6,711 nucleotides of DNA from DATBIO01 sp036556965 (GTDB lineage: Bacteria; Acidobacteriota; Vicinamibacteria; Fen-336): NCBI GenBank assembly GCA_036556965.1, contig DATBIO010000326.1:1-6711 (forward strand), written 5' to 3'. Positions 5,440 through 6,711 of the stretch are shown here, in pieces. The notes under the pieces were generated by a model. It did no database searches. It had not been told where the DNA came from and saw only the letters and a program-made list of their open reading frames with translations. The position numbers and the translations under genes were made by a program. Each line of letters begins with the position of its first letter. Position 1 is the first letter of the stretch.

Positions 5440-6711
5440 CTGCAGAAGGGCGAAGGACGCTACAACGTCGTGGTCATCGGCGCGGGGACGGCGGGGCTGG
5501 TCACCGCCGCGGGCACGGCCGGGCTCGGGGGGCGCGTGGCCCTGGTGGAGCGTCACCTCATGGGCGGCGACTGCCTAAACACGGGCTGCGTCCCCAGCAA
5601 GGCGCTCATCTCCTCCGCGCGCCTGGCCCAGCAGATCCGGCGGGCGCGCACCTGGGGGCTCGGCGCGGAGGAGCCCGCCGTCCGCTTCGCCGACGTCATG
5701 GCCCGCGTGCGCGCGCGGCGCGCCGCCATCGCCCCCCACGACTCCCAGGAGCGCTTCGAGGGCCTGGGGGTGGACGTGTTCCGCGGCCAGGCCCGCTTCG
5801 TCTCTCCCCAGGAGGTGGAGGTGGAGGGCGCGCGCCTGCGCGCCCGGAACTTCGTGGTGGCGGCGGGCAGCCGCGCCGGCATCCCCCCCATCGACGGCCT
5901 GCGCGAGGCGGAGCCGTTCACCAACGAGACCATCTTCGACGCGATGGACGAGGCGCCCCCGCGCCTGGCCGTGCTGGGGGGCGGGCCCATCGGCTGCGAG
6001 CTGGGCCAGGCCTTCCAGCGCCTGGGCGTGCGCGTCACCCTCCTCGAGGCGCTCCCCCGCCTGCTGGACAAGGAGGACGCCGAGGCGGGGGCCCTGGTGC
6101 GCCGGCGTCTCGAGGAAGAGGGCGTGCGCGTCCACACCGGCGCCCGCGTGCAGCGCGTGGCGCGCCAGGGAGGGGTGACGCGCCTCCACCTCGACGGCGG
6201 GGAGAGCGTGGAGGCCGAGGCCCTGCTGGTGGCGGCGGGCCGCGTGCCCAACGTGGACGGCCTCGGCCTGGAAGCGGCGGGGGTCGCCTTCGACGCCAAG
6301 GGGGTGCGCGTGAACGAGCACCTGCAGACCACGCAGCCGCACATCTACGCCGCGGGCGACGTGGTGGGCGGCCTCCAGTTCACCCACCTGGCGGACCACC
6401 ACGCGCGCACGGTGGTCCGCAACATCCTCGTGCCCTGGCCCAAGGCCCGCGTGGACACGCGCGTGCTGCCCTGGTGCACCTACACCTCGCCCGAGGTGGC
6501 GCGCGTGGGCCTGAGCGAGGAGCAGGCGAGAGAGCGGGGCGAGCCTCACGACGTCTTCACCTTGCCCCTGCACGACGTGGACCGCGCCGTGCTCGAGGAC
6601 GAGGCGGAGGGCTTCCTCAAGGTGATCACCGGGAAGGGCGGCGACACGATCCTGGGCGTGACCCTGGTGGCGGAGCGCGCGGGCGACCTCCTGCACGAGT
6701 TCGTCCTGGCC
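5440..6711 (+). CDS. FAD-dependent pyridine nucleotide-disulfide oxidoreductase, mercuric reductase/Lpd-like (partial, 3' end cut off)
   Basis: The visible 424 residues cover the FAD, NAD(P) and part of the dimerisation domain of a class I disulfide oxidoreductase. FAD is bound by VIGAGTAG (12-19) and YAAGDVVGG (303-311). The redox-active pair is Cys45 and Cys50 in GGDCLNTGCVPSK (42-54). NAD(P) is bound by VLGGGPIGCELG (178-189). PWCTYTSPEVARVG begins the C-terminal domain. The GGDCLNTGCVPSK form is typical of proteins often annotated as mercuric reductase-like rather than of true dihydrolipoamide dehydrogenase. There is no N-terminal metal-binding domain and no mer gene nearby, so mercury reduction is not supported; the substrate is unknown. 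The final His-Glu active-site region, some 25 residues on, lies beyond the window. The start is uncertain: CTG 5440 has the best ribosome binding site, while GTG 5395 would add 15 Gly/Arg-rich residues. Confidence 0.88.
   Translation, partial: MQKGEGRYNVVVIGAGTAGLVTAAGTAGLGGRVALVERHLMGGDCLNTGCVPSKALISSARLAQQIRRARTWGLGAEEPAVRFADVMARVRARRAAIAPHDSQERFEGLGVDVFRGQARFVSPQEVEVEGARLRARNFVVAAGSRAGIPPIDGLREAEPFTNETIFDAMDEAPPRLAVLGGGPIGCELGQAFQRLGVRVTLLEALPRLLDKEDAEAGALVRRRLEEEGVRVHTGARVQRVARQGGVTRLHLDGGESVEAEALLVAAGRVPNVDGLGLEAAGVAFDAKGVRVNEHLQTTQPHIYAAGDVVGGLQFTHLADHHARTVVRNILVPWPKARVDTRVLPWCTYTSPEVARVGLSEEQARERGEPHDVFTLPLHDVDRAVLEDEAEGFLKVITGKGGDTILGVTLVAERAGDLLHEFVLA

Noticed and set aside
3464..5578. 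Plus-strand open frame of 704 codons
   Set aside because: Its product is Gly/Glu/Arg/His-rich low-complexity sequence that shadows the kinase and runs antisense to the transporter.
5387..5578. ATG at 5387 as the oxidoreductase start
   Set aside because: It is in a different reading frame from the FAD-binding motif and would require a frameshift.
5575..6696. Minus-strand open frame of 373 codons
   Set aside because: It is antisense to the oxidoreductase, whose FAD, disulfide and NAD(P) motifs are intact along the whole stretch.

Overview
This is a very GC-rich window (clearly above 70% G+C by eye, with G or C at nearly every third codon position), typical of an Acidobacteriota or deltaproteobacterial/myxobacterial chromosome. 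The best taxonomic hint is a small dihaem cytochrome of the photosynthetic reaction-centre cytochrome subunit type, a family often found in non-phototrophic Acidobacteriota. The assignment is an inference. No RNA gene, mobile element, CRISPR array or phage gene is visible, so this looks like ordinary chromosomal DNA.

Layout: (1) positions 1-224 hold no convincing gene, only small palindromes and a short direct repeat upstream of the first gene. (2) 225-1740 is a tightly packed run of three unrecognised plus-strand genes (197, 215 and 93 aa) whose stops and starts overlap, so they are probably co-transcribed and translationally coupled. (3) After an 83-base gap with hairpin potential comes a second plus-strand cluster, 1824-4157: a class I SAM-dependent methyltransferase, the exported dihaem cytochrome c, and a ROK-family fructokinase closely resembling E. 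coli Mak. Gaps between these genes are 1 and 8 bases. (4) A convergent minus-strand MFS transporter (4154-5308) shares a CTAG with the kinase gene, so that both stop codons lie in four bases. (5) A 131-base divergent intergenic region with a perfect 9-bp inverted repeat separates the transporter from a plus-strand flavin disulfide oxidoreductase (mercuric reductase/dihydrolipoamide dehydrogenase-like), which is cut off by the end of the window.

The genes do not form one recognisable pathway. The first three look like a conserved uncharacterised operon. The methyltransferase, cytochrome and kinase share a likely transcript without an obvious metabolic link. The transporter and oxidoreductase are divergently arranged and could share control through the intergenic repeat. 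The points most worth a second look are the unknown three-gene operon, the possible CTG start of the oxidoreductase, and the unusual N-terminus of the small dihaem cytochrome. I see no clear evidence of a novel defence or mobile system.
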